Below are positions 17,249 to 25,739 of a DNA stretch of 64,000 nt, piece after piece. Under the pieces are notes generated by a model that was given only the letters and a program-made list of their open reading frames with translations, did no database searches and was not told the DNA's origin. The DNA comes from Streptomyces antimicrobicus. Its GTDB lineage: Bacteria; Actinomycetota; Actinomycetes; Streptomycetales; Streptomycetaceae. How positions within the stretch are numbered: position 1 is the first letter of the stretch; each line of letters starts with the position of its first letter. Both the position numbers and the translations under genes were made by a program. The stretch is taken from NCBI RefSeq assembly GCF_020532625.1, contig NZ_JAJAUY010000012.1, forward strand, positions 20,547 through 84,546. The letters are read 5' to 3'.

Positions 17249-19083
17249 GAGGACACTCCTGCGGAACGGTCGGGGCGGCCGGTGCGGTCCGCGCGGTCCG
17301 TGCGGTCCGCGCGGTCGGTGCGGGACGTGCCGTCCGTCGGTTCCGCCTGGTCCCTGCGGTCCGCGCCGGCCATGCGGTCCACGCCGGCCGTTGGTTGCGT
17401 CCGGTCCGCGCCGCCGGGGAGGGCGGCCGCGTCGAGGTGGAGCGTGCGGTCGGCGGCGCCGCGCCACAGCGGGCTGTCGGTGAGGACCACGGTGGTCCGG
17501 CCCGCGCGCAGCGCGGCGACCCGGTCGACGATGCGGGCCTCGGTGTGGGCGTCGACGGAGGCGGTGGGGTCCTCCAGGACCAGCACGTCGGGCGCCGCGA
17601 GCAGGGCGCGGGCGAGGACCAGCCGCTGCCGCTGGCCGCCGGACAGCGCCCGGCCGCCCTCGTCCAGCCAGGCGTCCGCGCCACCGGGCAGCGACGCCAC
17701 GACGTCGGTGGCGTCGGCCGCGAACAGGGCCCGGGCCAGGGCCTCCCGGGACCGGGCGGACCCGGCGGTCAGTTCCTCGCGGACGGTGCCGCTGAAAAGG
17801 GTGTCGGCGGGTCCGGAACGCAGCACCCGGGCCGACAGCTCCTCGGGGGCCGCCCGGTCGAGGGGTACGCCGCCCAGCCGGACGGCGGAGGGTCCGGTGC
17901 CGGCTCCGGCGTCGGCACCAGGGCGGGTGAGCCGGTCGGCGAGGTCGCCGATCCGGTCGGCGGGTGCGGTGACCACGGTGAGGCGGCCGGCCTCGGCGGT
18001 GATGCCGGTCTCGGCGTCGGTCAGGGCGAGGGCGCCGGCCGGGAGGGGTTCGGGGTGGGCGGGGCGCACGGTGTCGGGGGCCAGCCGCAGCAGGGTGCAG
18101 ACCCGGCCGGCGGCGACCTTGGCGAGGCTGAGGGTCTCGGCGGCCTCGGTGGCGGTGCTCACAGGCAGGGTGAGGAAGGCGGAGGCGCCGTAGAACGCGA
18201 CGAGTTCACCGGCGGTGATGGTGCCGTTCAGCGCGAGGCGGGCGCCGAGCCAGACGATGCCGACGGTGACGAGGCCCGGCAGGAAGACCCCGGCCGCCTG
18301 GAGCCAGGCCTCCATCCGCCCGGCCGACTCGCCGGCCCGGCGGACCTGCTGGCTGGTGCGTCGGAATCGTTCGGCGAAGGCGGCCTCGCCGCCGATGCCG
18401 CGCAGGATGCGCAGCCCGGCCACGATGTCACCGGCCTGGGAGGTGGCGACGCCCATCAACTCGCGCTGGGCCTCGTCGCGTTCCTGGAGGGGCCGCAGCA
18501 GCGGGCCGATGCTGAGGACGGCGGCCGGGACGCCGACGAGCACGGCGAGTCCGAGGACGGGTGAGGTGACGGTGAGGGCGACGGCCACCAGTACGGCGGC
18601 GACGACCGCCCCGACGGTACGGCCGATCACCTCGAAGGCGTTGCCGATGCTCTCCACGTCGGCCGCGGCGGAGGCGGCCACGTCACCGGACCGGGCCTTG
18701 CCGCGCAGCGCGGCACCGAGCCGCACCACCTGGCGCATCAGCACCCGGTGCGTGGTGGACAGGGCATGGGCCTCGGCGCCGACGGCGGCCTGGATCAGGC
18801 CGGCGCCGGCGAGGGCCTGGAGGGCGCCGAGCCCGAGGGCGAGCAGCGACCACAGGTAGAGGCCGCCCTGCCCGCCGCCCTGCCCGGCCGCGTCGACGGC
18901 CCGGCCGATGACCAGGGGGATCAGCGCGAGCGGGATCATCCAGAGCACGCCGAGGGCGGCGGCCAGCACCAGGGGCCAGGGGCGGATCCGCGCCAGCCAC
19001 CACAGGTAGGCCCAGGGCCCGCGGGCGTCCGCCTCGGGGACGGCGGCGGGGGCGACGGAGGGGTCGAAGAGCCGGTTGGTCAC
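17245..19083 (-). CDS. ABC exporter half-transporter, degenerate-NBD subunit
   Basis: A 612-residue exporter half: transmembrane domain (about 25-320) followed by an NBD that lacks a Walker A motif. Where GxxGxGKST is expected the sequence reads TVVTAPADRIGDLADRL. Walker B is altered (VLVLEDPTASVD, Asp and Glu exchanged) and the switch His is absent (LTDSPLW), but the signature LSGGQRQRLVLARALL is perfect. The C-terminal 60 residues are a hydrophilic repeat of DRTDRAD-type units encoded by GGTCCGxGC repeats at about 17,270-17,400. GTG 19083 overlaps the stop of the adenylation gene (GTGA). It donates the signature motif to the Walker motifs of the partner. Confidence 0.92.
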   Translation of the reverse strand: MTNRLFDPSVAPAAVPEADARGPWAYLWWLARIRPWPLVLAAALGVLWMIPLALIPLVIGRAVDAAGQGGGQGGLYLWSLLALGLGALQALAGAGLIQAAVGAEAHALSTTHRVLMRQVVRLGAALRGKARSGDVAASAAADVESIGNAFEVIGRTVGAVVAAVLVAVALTVTSPVLGLAVLVGVPAAVLSIGPLLRPLQERDEAQRELMGVATSQAGDIVAGLRILRGIGGEAAFAERFRRTSQQVRRAGESAGRMEAWLQAAGVFLPGLVTVGIVWLGARLALNGTITAGELVAFYGASAFLTLPVSTATEAAETLSLAKVAAGRVCTLLRLAPDTVRPAHPEPLPAGALALTDAETGITAEAGRLTVVTAPADRIGDLADRLTRPGADAGAGTGPSAVRLGGVPLDRAAPEELSARVLRSGPADTLFSGTVREELTAGSARSREALARALFAADATDVVASLPGGADAWLDEGGRALSGGQRQRLVLARALLAAPDVLVLEDPTASVDAHTEARIVDRVAALRAGRTTVVLTDSPLWRGAADRTLHLDAAALPGGADRTQPTAGVDRMAGADRRDQAEPTDGTSRTDRADRTDRADRTGRPDRSAGVSS

Positions 19084-20726
19084 AGGTACCGGTCCAGGGT
19101 GGCGGCGCGGTCCACCTTGCCGGTGCGGGTGTGCACCAGCTCGGGTACGGCGACGATCCGGTCGGGGACGAGGGGGCCGGGGACGGTCGCGCGCAGCCGC
19201 TCGCGCAGCGCCGCGGCGGCCTCGTGCGCCCCGGCCGCTCCGTGCGCCCCGGCCGCTCCGTGCGCCGCGGTGACCGGGGGCGCCCCGGCCGCTTCCTGCG
19301 CCGCGGCGACCACCGGCGTCCCGGTCGCCTCGTGCGCGCCGGCCGCTTCCGGCCCGTCCGGTGCGAGGACCACGAAGGCGACCAGGGCAGTGTGTTCGCC
19401 CTTCGTGTGCCCGGCCGCTGCGACGGCCGTCACCCCGGGGAGCTGGCCGAGGGCCCCCTCGACGTCGAGGAGGTCCACGCGGTGGCCGCGGATCTTGACC
19501 TGGTGGTCGATCCGGCCGTGGAAGTACAGCGTCCCGTCGGCGGCCTCGGTGACGAGGTCTCCGGTGCTGTACCACCGGTCGGCGCCGCCGTCCGGACCGG
19601 CGCCGAACCGGGCGGCGGTCAGCTCCGGCGCGTCGACGTACCCGAGGGCCAACTGCGGCCCTGAGACGAGCAGTTCACCGGGACCGGGCGGGGCGTCCAG
19701 GCCTTCCGGGCCGTCCGGCTGCCTGGCCCCGGCCGCCACGCGCTGCCGTACGGAGGGCAGCGGGCGGCCGATCGGCACCCCGTCCGGGAAGGCCTCGGGC
19801 GCGCCCGGCCCGGCGAGGACCGCGCTGTGGGTGACGAGCGCGGTCTCGGTGGACCCGTAGGTGTTGAGCAGGACCACGTCGTCGGCGCCGAGCCGGCGCC
19901 AGCGCTCCAGCATGTCCGGGCGGACCGCCTCGCCGCCGACGACGACGGTCCCGACGGAGCGCGGCAGGGACCGGCCGGTGTCCAGCAGGTGTCCGGTCCA
20001 CAGGTGCCAGTAGTCGACGGGGAGGTTGACGAGGGTGACCTCGTGGTCGGTCAGGACCCGGTCGAGTTCGGCCTCGCTGTCCTCGTCGATGACGACGAGG
20101 CCGCCGGCGAGCAGGACCGGCAGGATCTCCTCCAGGCTGGTGTCGCCGTCGATCCGGTGGAAGTTGAGGGCGACGGTGCCCGGTCCGACTCCGTACTCCC
20201 GCCGCAGGTGCGGCAGGACGGCGTGCAGCGCGCCGTGCGGGACCGCGGCCGCCTTGGGTGCTCCGGTGGAGCCGGAGGTGAACAGCACGTAGGCCGGGTC
20301 CGCGGCGCGCACGGGTTCGCCGGACTCCCGCAACGGGCCTTGGGCGAGGCGCCAGTTGGGCCGTAGCACGCGGTCGACGGCGGGCAGGTCGCCGGTCCCG
20401 GCGGTGGCGACCAGTTCGCGGCAGCCGAGCCGGCGCAGGGCCGCGGCGGCGTGCCCGGTCGGCCCGTCGGTGACGGGGACGAAGCTGCGGCCGGCGGCGA
20501 GGATGCCGAGGACGGCCGCGATGTCGCGGACGCCGTGGTGGGCGTGGACGGCCACCGGCGGCTGCCGGTCGGCGGGCGCGCGGGTGGCGACCAGGTCGGC
20601 CACCGCCCCTGCCCAGCCGGCGAGTTGGCCGTAGCCGACGGTCACTCCGTTGTCGACGACCGCGGGCCGGTCCGGGTCCGTGCGGGCGAGGGCGAAGAAG
20701 GGGTCGAGCAGGCTGGGCAGGGTCAT
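19080..20726 (-). CDS. Stand-alone NRPS adenylation protein (ORF19-like, beta-lysine chain elongation)
   Basis: A 548-residue adenylation domain without carrier domain. Core motifs: A3 LFTSGSTGAPK (about 147), A4 GDTSLEEIL, A5 NTYGSTE, A8 GRIDHQVKIRGHRVDLLDVE, A10 HTRTGKVDR at the very end. My manual reading of the specificity positions is D-T-E-D-V-G-T-L-V-K; acidic residues at two pocket positions would suit a basic substrate. In streptothricin biosynthesis (Maruyama and co-workers, S. rochei) two stand-alone A proteins act: ORF5 loads beta-lysine on the T domain of ORF18, and ORF19 itself forms the beta-lysine amide bonds. Being next to the T-C gene, this one is the probable ORF19 equivalent. 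An Ala/His/Gly repeat (about 465-510) interrupts the C-terminal subdomain. Confidence 0.88.
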   Translation of the reverse strand: MTLPSLLDPFFALARTDPDRPAVVDNGVTVGYGQLAGWAGAVADLVATRAPADRQPPVAVHAHHGVRDIAAVLGILAAGRSFVPVTDGPTGHAAAALRRLGCRELVATAGTGDLPAVDRVLRPNWRLAQGPLRESGEPVRAADPAYVLFTSGSTGAPKAAAVPHGALHAVLPHLRREYGVGPGTVALNFHRIDGDTSLEEILPVLLAGGLVVIDEDSEAELDRVLTDHEVTLVNLPVDYWHLWTGHLLDTGRSLPRSVGTVVVGGEAVRPDMLERWRRLGADDVVLLNTYGSTETALVTHSAVLAGPGAPEAFPDGVPIGRPLPSVRQRVAAGARQPDGPEGLDAPPGPGELLVSGPQLALGYVDAPELTAARFGAGPDGGADRWYSTGDLVTEAADGTLYFHGRIDHQVKIRGHRVDLLDVEGALGQLPGVTAVAAAGHTKGEHTALVAFVVLAPDGPEAAGAHEATGTPVVAAAQEAAGAPPVTAAHGAAGAHGAAGAHEAAAALRERLRATVPGPLVPDRIVAVPELVHTRTGKVDRAATLDRYL

Positions 20727-20756
20727 GGCAGGAGTTCCGGTCCGTCCGTGGGGCGT

Positions 20757-22559
20757 TCAGCGGGTGGGTGCCTCGAGGGCGGGGGCGGGCGTGGACGTGG
20801 GCGTGGGCGCGGCTGCGGGGAGCGCGGTGACGAGGGCGGTCAGGGCGGCGCGGTGGCGGGCGGCGAGTGCGCGGACCGTCTCCGGCTCGTACAGGGCGGT
20901 GGAGTACCACCACTCGACGCGCAGCGTGCTGTCGTCGGTGGTGGCGATCACCTCGACCGCGTGCGGGCGGGTCCAGTGCGGCGCGGTGATGTCGCCGACC
21001 GGCTCGGGGGCGATGTCCGTCAGGACGCTGCCCAGCGGGAGGGAGTCGGCGTCGTCGCCCTCGTAGTCGAAGGAGACGTCGCTGGGCGGCGCGGCCCGCA
21101 GCGCGGCGGCGATCCTGGGCCGGCCGTGCCGGGCGAGCGCGCCGTGGCCCACGCCGCCGCCGGGGAGGGCGGCGAGGTGGCCCACGGTCCGGGCGAGGCG
21201 TTCGGCGGGGGTGCCGGGGGCGAGGTCCAGGCGGACCGGCACGGTGGTGGTGAACCACCCCGTGGTGCGGGCCAGGTGCACGTCGCCGACGCTCTCCTCG
21301 CGGCCGTGGCGCAGGACGTCCACGCGGACGGCGGGTGCGCCCAGCCGCTCGCCCAGCGCCTCGCCGAGGGCGTGCAGGACGAGGTCGCCGGGGTGGGCCC
21401 GGTGGGCGCGGGCGGCGGTGTGCAGGCGGGCGGTGAACTGGGCGGGGAACTCCACGAGGTGGGTGGCGGCGGTCGCGGCGGTGTTCACGGCGCGCGGATC
21501 GGCCACGGGGTGGTCCGGCGGCAGGGTGGCGGGGGTGCGGGCCACCTCGGTCCACCACGCGGCCTCGGCCTCCGCCTCGGGGGTCCGGGCGTGGGCGGCG
21601 AGGGCCTCGGCCCACTCGGGGTAGGTGGTGCCCTCGGTCGGCCGGACGTCGTCCCGGCCCGCCTCCAGCGCGGTGTAGACCTCCTCCAGGTCGGCCAGGA
21701 GCACCGACCAGGAGAGCATGTCGATCGCGAGCTGGTGGACGACGACGAGCAGCCGGCCCGGCCGGGCGGGGCCCGCGTCGAAGCGGACGAAGCGGGCGAC
21801 CCGCCCGGCCTGCGGGTCCAGGGAGCGCTGTTCGAGCTCGCAGCGCAGGGCGACGGCGGCCGACAGGTCGGCGTCGGAGAGTTCGGAGATCTCGACGGTG
21901 TCGAGCACCGCGCCGAGGGCCTCGGCGGGCGGGCCGTCGGCGGCCAGGGCCGCCGTCCGCTGCCGGGGCCGCCGGGCGGGGCGTTCCTCCACGGCCAGCC
22001 GGAGCGAGGCGTGAGCGGCGACCAGCCGGCGGACGGTCTCGGCGAACAGTTCGCCGTCGAGGCCCGGCCGGGTGACGAACAGCAGCGCCTGGTTCCACCG
22101 GCCGCGTTCGCCCGTCTGCTCCTCCCAGGCCTGTTCCTGGGAGGGCGTGAGCACGACCGGGCCGTGGGCGGTGCCGGGCGGGGCGGCCTCGGCACCGCCC
22201 CGGCGGGCGGCCCGCTCGGCGACGAGCGCGGCGAGCCGGGCCGTGGTCAGCTCGGGCGTGAACAGCTCGCGCAGCTGGACGCGTACGCCGTAGGCGGTCT
22301 CGACGCGGCGGGCGGTGCGGATCAGGTCGATGGAGTCCACGCCCAGGTCGCGCAGGGGACCGGTGAGGTCCGCGTCGGGGACGAGCACCGCCTCGGCGAG
22401 CCAGTCCGTCAGGCGGGCGTGGATCTCGTCGGCAGTGGGAGCGGCGGCGGGAGCGGGGGCGGCGGGGGCCGCTGCGGTGGGGGCGGGAGTGGCCGGGTCG
22501 GGAGCGGCGGGGGCGGCCGGATCGGCCGCGGCGGCCGCCGCGCGTGCGGGGGCGGTCAC
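20757..22559 (-). CDS. NRPS carrier-condensation (T-C) protein (ORF18-like)
   Basis: A 600-residue two-domain protein: Ala/Pro-rich start (1-40), carrier domain (about 42-120) with the phosphopantetheine Ser in LGVDSIDLIRT, and condensation-superfamily domain (about 145-580). The T-C order without A domain is that of streptothricin ORF18, which carries the beta-lysine oligomer and whose C domain transfers it to streptothrisamine. The C3 motif reads HQLAIDM where active C domains usually have HHxxxDG: the second, catalytic His is Gln here, and Gly is Met. GTG 22559 overlaps the carbamoyltransferase stop (GTGA). The stand-alone A gene follows after 30 bp. Confidence 0.9.
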   Translation of the reverse strand: MTAPARAAAAAADPAAPAAPDPATPAPTAAAPAAPAPAAAPTADEIHARLTDWLAEAVLVPDADLTGPLRDLGVDSIDLIRTARRVETAYGVRVQLRELFTPELTTARLAALVAERAARRGGAEAAPPGTAHGPVVLTPSQEQAWEEQTGERGRWNQALLFVTRPGLDGELFAETVRRLVAAHASLRLAVEERPARRPRQRTAALAADGPPAEALGAVLDTVEISELSDADLSAAVALRCELEQRSLDPQAGRVARFVRFDAGPARPGRLLVVVHQLAIDMLSWSVLLADLEEVYTALEAGRDDVRPTEGTTYPEWAEALAAHARTPEAEAEAAWWTEVARTPATLPPDHPVADPRAVNTAATAATHLVEFPAQFTARLHTAARAHRAHPGDLVLHALGEALGERLGAPAVRVDVLRHGREESVGDVHLARTTGWFTTTVPVRLDLAPGTPAERLARTVGHLAALPGGGVGHGALARHGRPRIAAALRAAPPSDVSFDYEGDDADSLPLGSVLTDIAPEPVGDITAPHWTRPHAVEVIATTDDSTLRVEWWYSTALYEPETVRALAARHRAALTALVTALPAAAPTPTSTPAPALEAPTR

Positions 22560-24289
22560 GCGTCGTCCTCCCCCAGGGCTCCGGCGGGGCGGCGTACGAG
22601 GAAGGGGCCGAGGGCGAGGGCGTCCAGGGGCAGCCGGTGGAACGTCGCGAGGGCGTCGCGGGGGCTGCACACGACCGGCTCGTCCCGCCCGTTGAAGGAG
22701 GTGTTCATGATGACGGCGGTGCCGGTGTGACGGCCGACCTCGCCGATGAGTCGGTGGTAGAGCGGGTCCACGGCGGCGGAGACGGTCTGCGGGCGCGTGG
22801 TGCGGTCGCTGTGGACGACCGCCGGCATGGCCGCCGCCCCGGCCTCGGTCACCGGCGTGGTGACGATCATGTACGGCAGCGGGGTGGCGGTCCCGACGAG
22901 GGACTCGGCGACCTCCTCCTGCATGCTGGGCGCGAACGGGCGCCAGGCCTCGCGGTCCTTGATGCGGATGTTGACCCGGTCACGGGTGGACTCGGGGTCC
23001 GGTACGGCGACCAGGCTGCGGTGGCCCAGCGCCCGGGGGCCGCCCTCGGCCCGGCCCTGGAACCATCCCGCCACCCCGCCTGCGGCGAGCACCTCGGCGG
23101 TGGCGGCGGCGATGTCGGCGGGCTCGGTCCAGGCGGTCCCGGTGGCCCGCAGCACCTGGCGGATCTCGTCGGCGGACCACTGCGGTCCCCAGGCCACCGA
23201 GCCGGTCATGGGCCGGATCCGGTCGCCCTCCTGGGCGGCGACCCAGACCGCGGCGCCGAGCGAGACGCCCTGGTCGCCGGCGAGAGGCTGGACGAAGAGG
23301 TCCTGGACCTCGGGCATGCGCAGGATCTTGCCGTTGAGGGTGGCGTTGAAGCCGACCCCGCCGGCGATCATGAGGGTGGTCTCGCCGGTCTCCCGGAGCA
23401 GCCCGCGGACCAGGCCCATGACCGCCTGTTCCAGGGCGGCCTGTGCGGTGGCGGCGACGTCGCGGTAGGCGAACGGGTCCCGGTCGGTGACCTTGGTGTA
23501 GCGGCCGGTCGCCGGGTCGAAGCGGCGTACCGTGCGGTTGGGGGCGTCGGGGAGGGTCTTCTCCAGGTGCTCCAGCCAGTACCGGATGGTGGCCGTCTCC
23601 TCGTCCGTGCTGCCGGTCGAGCGCAGGGCGGGCGGGACGACGCCGATGGTGAAGTCCTCGGCGGCGAAGTCGAAGGCGCCGCCGAAGGTGAGGTCGCCCG
23701 GCGTGCCGTAGGAGGCCAGGCCCATCATCTTGCCGGCGTTGTCTGCGCCGAGGCCGGCGTAGGCGCACACGGCGGCGTAGAAGTAGCCGAGGGACCAGCC
23801 GGGGGTGTGGGAGCGCAGGGTCTTGATCCGGCCGTCGATGCCGACGGCGAGGGTGGTGCTCTCGTTCTCGCCCTGGCCGTCCAGGACCAGGATGGCGCCG
23901 CGGTCGCGTCCGGAGAGGAGGTAGGCGCTGGCGGCGTGGGCGGTGTGGTGGCCCACGAACGTCAGCCGGGGGTCCCGGTGGCGCGGGAAGAGGGCCTTGG
24001 GCAGGAGGTGTTCGAGGGCGTCGGCGTCGCTGGCGAACCAGTCCAGGCCGCGGTCCGCGAAGAGGGTGGGCAGGTCCCACCCGTGGGCGACCACGTCGAT
24101 GTCGTCCAGGGTGAGACCGCCCTCCGCGAGGCAGTAGGCGGCGGCGTTCAGGGGCGCCTCCCCGTAGGCGTGCTTGTGGCGGGTGAAGCGTTCCTCCTCG
24201 GCGAGGGCGATGACTTCGCCGTCCACGACGAGGCAGGCAGCACCGTCGTGGCTGGCGCCGGGCCAGCCGTTGACTCCGAGCACACGCAT
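22556..24289 (-). CDS. O-carbamoyltransferase (NodU/CmcH/TobZ family)
   Basis: A 577-residue enzyme of the antibiotic carbamoyltransferase family. The N-terminal ASKHA/Kae1-like domain (about 1-340) starts MRVLGVNGWPGASHDGAACLV and contains the metal-binding HHTAHAASAY (about 115-124) and VLDGQGENEST. The C-terminal domain (about 370-565) shows WFQGRAEGGPRALGHRSLVA and NTSFNGRDEPVV. These enzymes make carbamoyl adenylate from carbamoyl phosphate and ATP, then transfer the carbamoyl group to a hydroxyl. Streptothricin has one carbamoyl group on its gulosamine, so this is the evident assignment. GGGGAC precedes the ATG. It leads the minus-strand operon running to the ABC exporter. Confidence 0.93.
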   Translation of the reverse strand: MRVLGVNGWPGASHDGAACLVVDGEVIALAEEERFTRHKHAYGEAPLNAAAYCLAEGGLTLDDIDVVAHGWDLPTLFADRGLDWFASDADALEHLLPKALFPRHRDPRLTFVGHHTAHAASAYLLSGRDRGAILVLDGQGENESTTLAVGIDGRIKTLRSHTPGWSLGYFYAAVCAYAGLGADNAGKMMGLASYGTPGDLTFGGAFDFAAEDFTIGVVPPALRSTGSTDEETATIRYWLEHLEKTLPDAPNRTVRRFDPATGRYTKVTDRDPFAYRDVAATAQAALEQAVMGLVRGLLRETGETTLMIAGGVGFNATLNGKILRMPEVQDLFVQPLAGDQGVSLGAAVWVAAQEGDRIRPMTGSVAWGPQWSADEIRQVLRATGTAWTEPADIAAATAEVLAAGGVAGWFQGRAEGGPRALGHRSLVAVPDPESTRDRVNIRIKDREAWRPFAPSMQEEVAESLVGTATPLPYMIVTTPVTEAGAAAMPAVVHSDRTTRPQTVSAAVDPLYHRLIGEVGRHTGTAVIMNTSFNGRDEPVVCSPRDALATFHRLPLDALALGPFLVRRPAGALGEDDA

Positions 24290-24359
24290 GGTCAGTCCCC
24301 AAGGGTCGGTCGTCGGTATCTGCCGGTTCCGCCTCGGGCCCAGGCCGCTCGGCGTCCGG

Positions 24360-25337
24360 TCACGCCAACGGATCTTGTCGGTCCGCGGGGTTGTACACGA
24401 CCTGGGAGTTTGTGCGGAGATCCGCGGCGAAGATCGCGGAGGCCGCCTTCAGCACCGCGTTGGCGTGGCGCAGCTCCTCGACCTCGCTGCGCAGGCGGCG
24501 CAGCTCGGCCCGCTCGTCGGCGCTCAGCGCGTCGGCGGTCGACCCGTCGGCGGCGAAGCGGGGGCCGGCCGGTCCGACGAGGCCGGCGGGTCCGCCGGGG
24601 GCGCCGGGGGCGCCCGGGCGGGAGGCGGCGGGGGTCGTACGGGGCCCCGTGGTCTTCGCCGTTCCCGAGGTCTTCGCCGTCCCCGGGGTCCGCGGAGTCC
24701 CCGCCGACCCCGCCGTCCGCGCCGTTCCCGGGGACGCGGGGTGCGCCGAGGGTGCGGAGGGCGCCGCAGGCGCGGCAGGCGCAGCCGACACGGGAGGTGC
24801 GGAAGGTGCGGAATACGCAGCGGCGGTACGGGTCACCGCCCCCGACCCGGTGACCAGGCCGAAACCGTCCCGCCCGGCGCGGGCACCCCTGGCCGTCGCG
24901 TCCCGCCCGGCCCGGGCACCCGAAGCGCCCCGGGCACCCGAAGCGCCCGGGTCACCGCCCGAGCGGCCGCTGCGGAGCGCCGCCCCGCCCGTGGGGCGGT
25001 GGTCGGCGGTCGGCTGGGGCGGGACCAGGCCGGGGACGCGCGGCTGGCCCCGGGCGGGGGACTCGCGTCCCTCCAGTTCGCTGCCGAGGCGGTACCAGCG
25101 GCGGGTCCACGCCTCCGGGTCGCCGCCGCAGGCCGCGACGTAGGCGAGCGTCACCTTCAACGAGGGCTTGTGCAGGCCGCGCGCCGCCTCGGCGAGCGTG
25201 GCGACGGAGTAGTGGGCACGTTCGGCCATGGCCCGGTACGAGGGATTCCCGGCCTGTTTGCGTAGTCCGCGCAGTTCGTGGGCGAATAACTCCAGCGGTC
25301 CGGCTGTGGGGTCCAAGAACCGCTCTGGCCTGGGCAT
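24360..25337 (-). CDS. Cluster-situated XRE-type regulator with IS3 OrfA-like C-terminus
   Basis: A 325-residue putative regulator. Residues about 14-75 form an XRE-like helix-turn-helix of the actinobacterial type (ELFAHELRGLRKQAGNPSYRAMAERAHYSVATLAEAARGLHKPSLKVTLAYVAACGG). A long Ala/Pro/Gly/Arg-rich linker follows (about 95-255). The last 60 residues (ERAELRRLRSEVEELRHANAVLKAASAIFAADL) resemble the leucine-zipper tail of IS3-family OrfA transposase proteins. Codon 17 is TTA (25287-25289), so translation should depend on the bldA tRNA. GGGGAGA precedes ATG 25337. It sits between the two arms of the cluster, facing the control region with GTACAAC boxes, and is the best candidate for pathway-specific regulator (inference). 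Confidence 0.82.
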   Translation of the reverse strand: MPRPERFLDPTAGPLELFAHELRGLRKQAGNPSYRAMAERAHYSVATLAEAARGLHKPSLKVTLAYVAACGGDPEAWTRRWYRLGSELEGRESPARGQPRVPGLVPPQPTADHRPTGGAALRSGRSGGDPGASGARGASGARAGRDATARGARAGRDGFGLVTGSGAVTRTAAAYSAPSAPPVSAAPAAPAAPSAPSAHPASPGTARTAGSAGTPRTPGTAKTSGTAKTTGPRTTPAASRPGAPGAPGGPAGLVGPAGPRFAADGSTADALSADERAELRRLRSEVEELRHANAVLKAASAIFAADLRTNSQVVYNPADRQDPLA

Positions 25338-25739
25338 GCTTCTCCCCTGGTGATCGATTTCGTGTCGAGCGAGCGCATGTTCCGTCGTGCCGTACAACCT
25401 GGTCAGGGCGCACAGTCGGGTGAATGCGTCCGACCGGAGCCCCCGAAGGCGACCGGAAGCGCGCGCACCGGATCTCTCGGACATTGGTACATGCCGCTGA
25501 CATATCGATCAATCGTCAGCTGACGGATCCGGCCACTTCCCTCGCGGGTCGTCCGATTACGCCTCCCCGTCCCGGACCTGCCGGACCGCGTACAACTCTC
25601 CGCCTTCGGCGGCGGGTTGTACAGGGGCGACCGCCGGTAGCGCCCCGTACAACCTGCCCTCGTGTACAACGCCGGGCCTCTGCAAGATCGGTTGCTGTCA
25701 GGCGATACGGCCGAAACCGACGGATTGGGTGGCGGGTTG
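25338..25739. promoter_or_regulatory. Bidirectional control region of the streptothricin cluster
   Basis: 402 bp between the divergent regulator and the lysine aminomutase gene, with no credible gene inside. It contains five copies of the heptamer GTACAAC: 25392-25398, 25590-25596, 25647-25653 and 25664-25670 in direct orientation, and 25616-25622 inverted. It also contains the perfect 12-bp palindrome CGTCAGCTGACG (25514-25525). The composition is less GC-rich than the flanking genes. It presumably carries the promoters for both cluster arms; no single -10/-35 pair stands out enough to mark. Confidence 0.65.
25590..25622 (+). promoter_or_regulatory. Nested inverted repeat with GTACAAC ends
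   Basis: Outer arms GTACAAC (25590-25596) and GTTGTAC (25616-25622) enclose inner arms CCGCC and GGCGG around a three-base TTC loop, with tct/cgg between inner and outer arms. As DNA it is a candidate dimer-binding operator; as RNA it would be a stem-loop in the leader of the aminomutase transcript if transcription starts upstream. Confidence 0.6.

Noticed and set aside
24360..24560. Possible IS3 element because of the OrfA-like sequence
   Set aside because: No OrfB/DDE transposase, no terminal inverted repeats or target duplications seen nearby; the segment is in frame with the regulator.
25380..25680. GTACAAC repeats as CRISPR or att site
   Set aside because: Copies are seven bases long, unevenly spaced and in both orientations; no spacer pattern and no integrase or tRNA is nearby.
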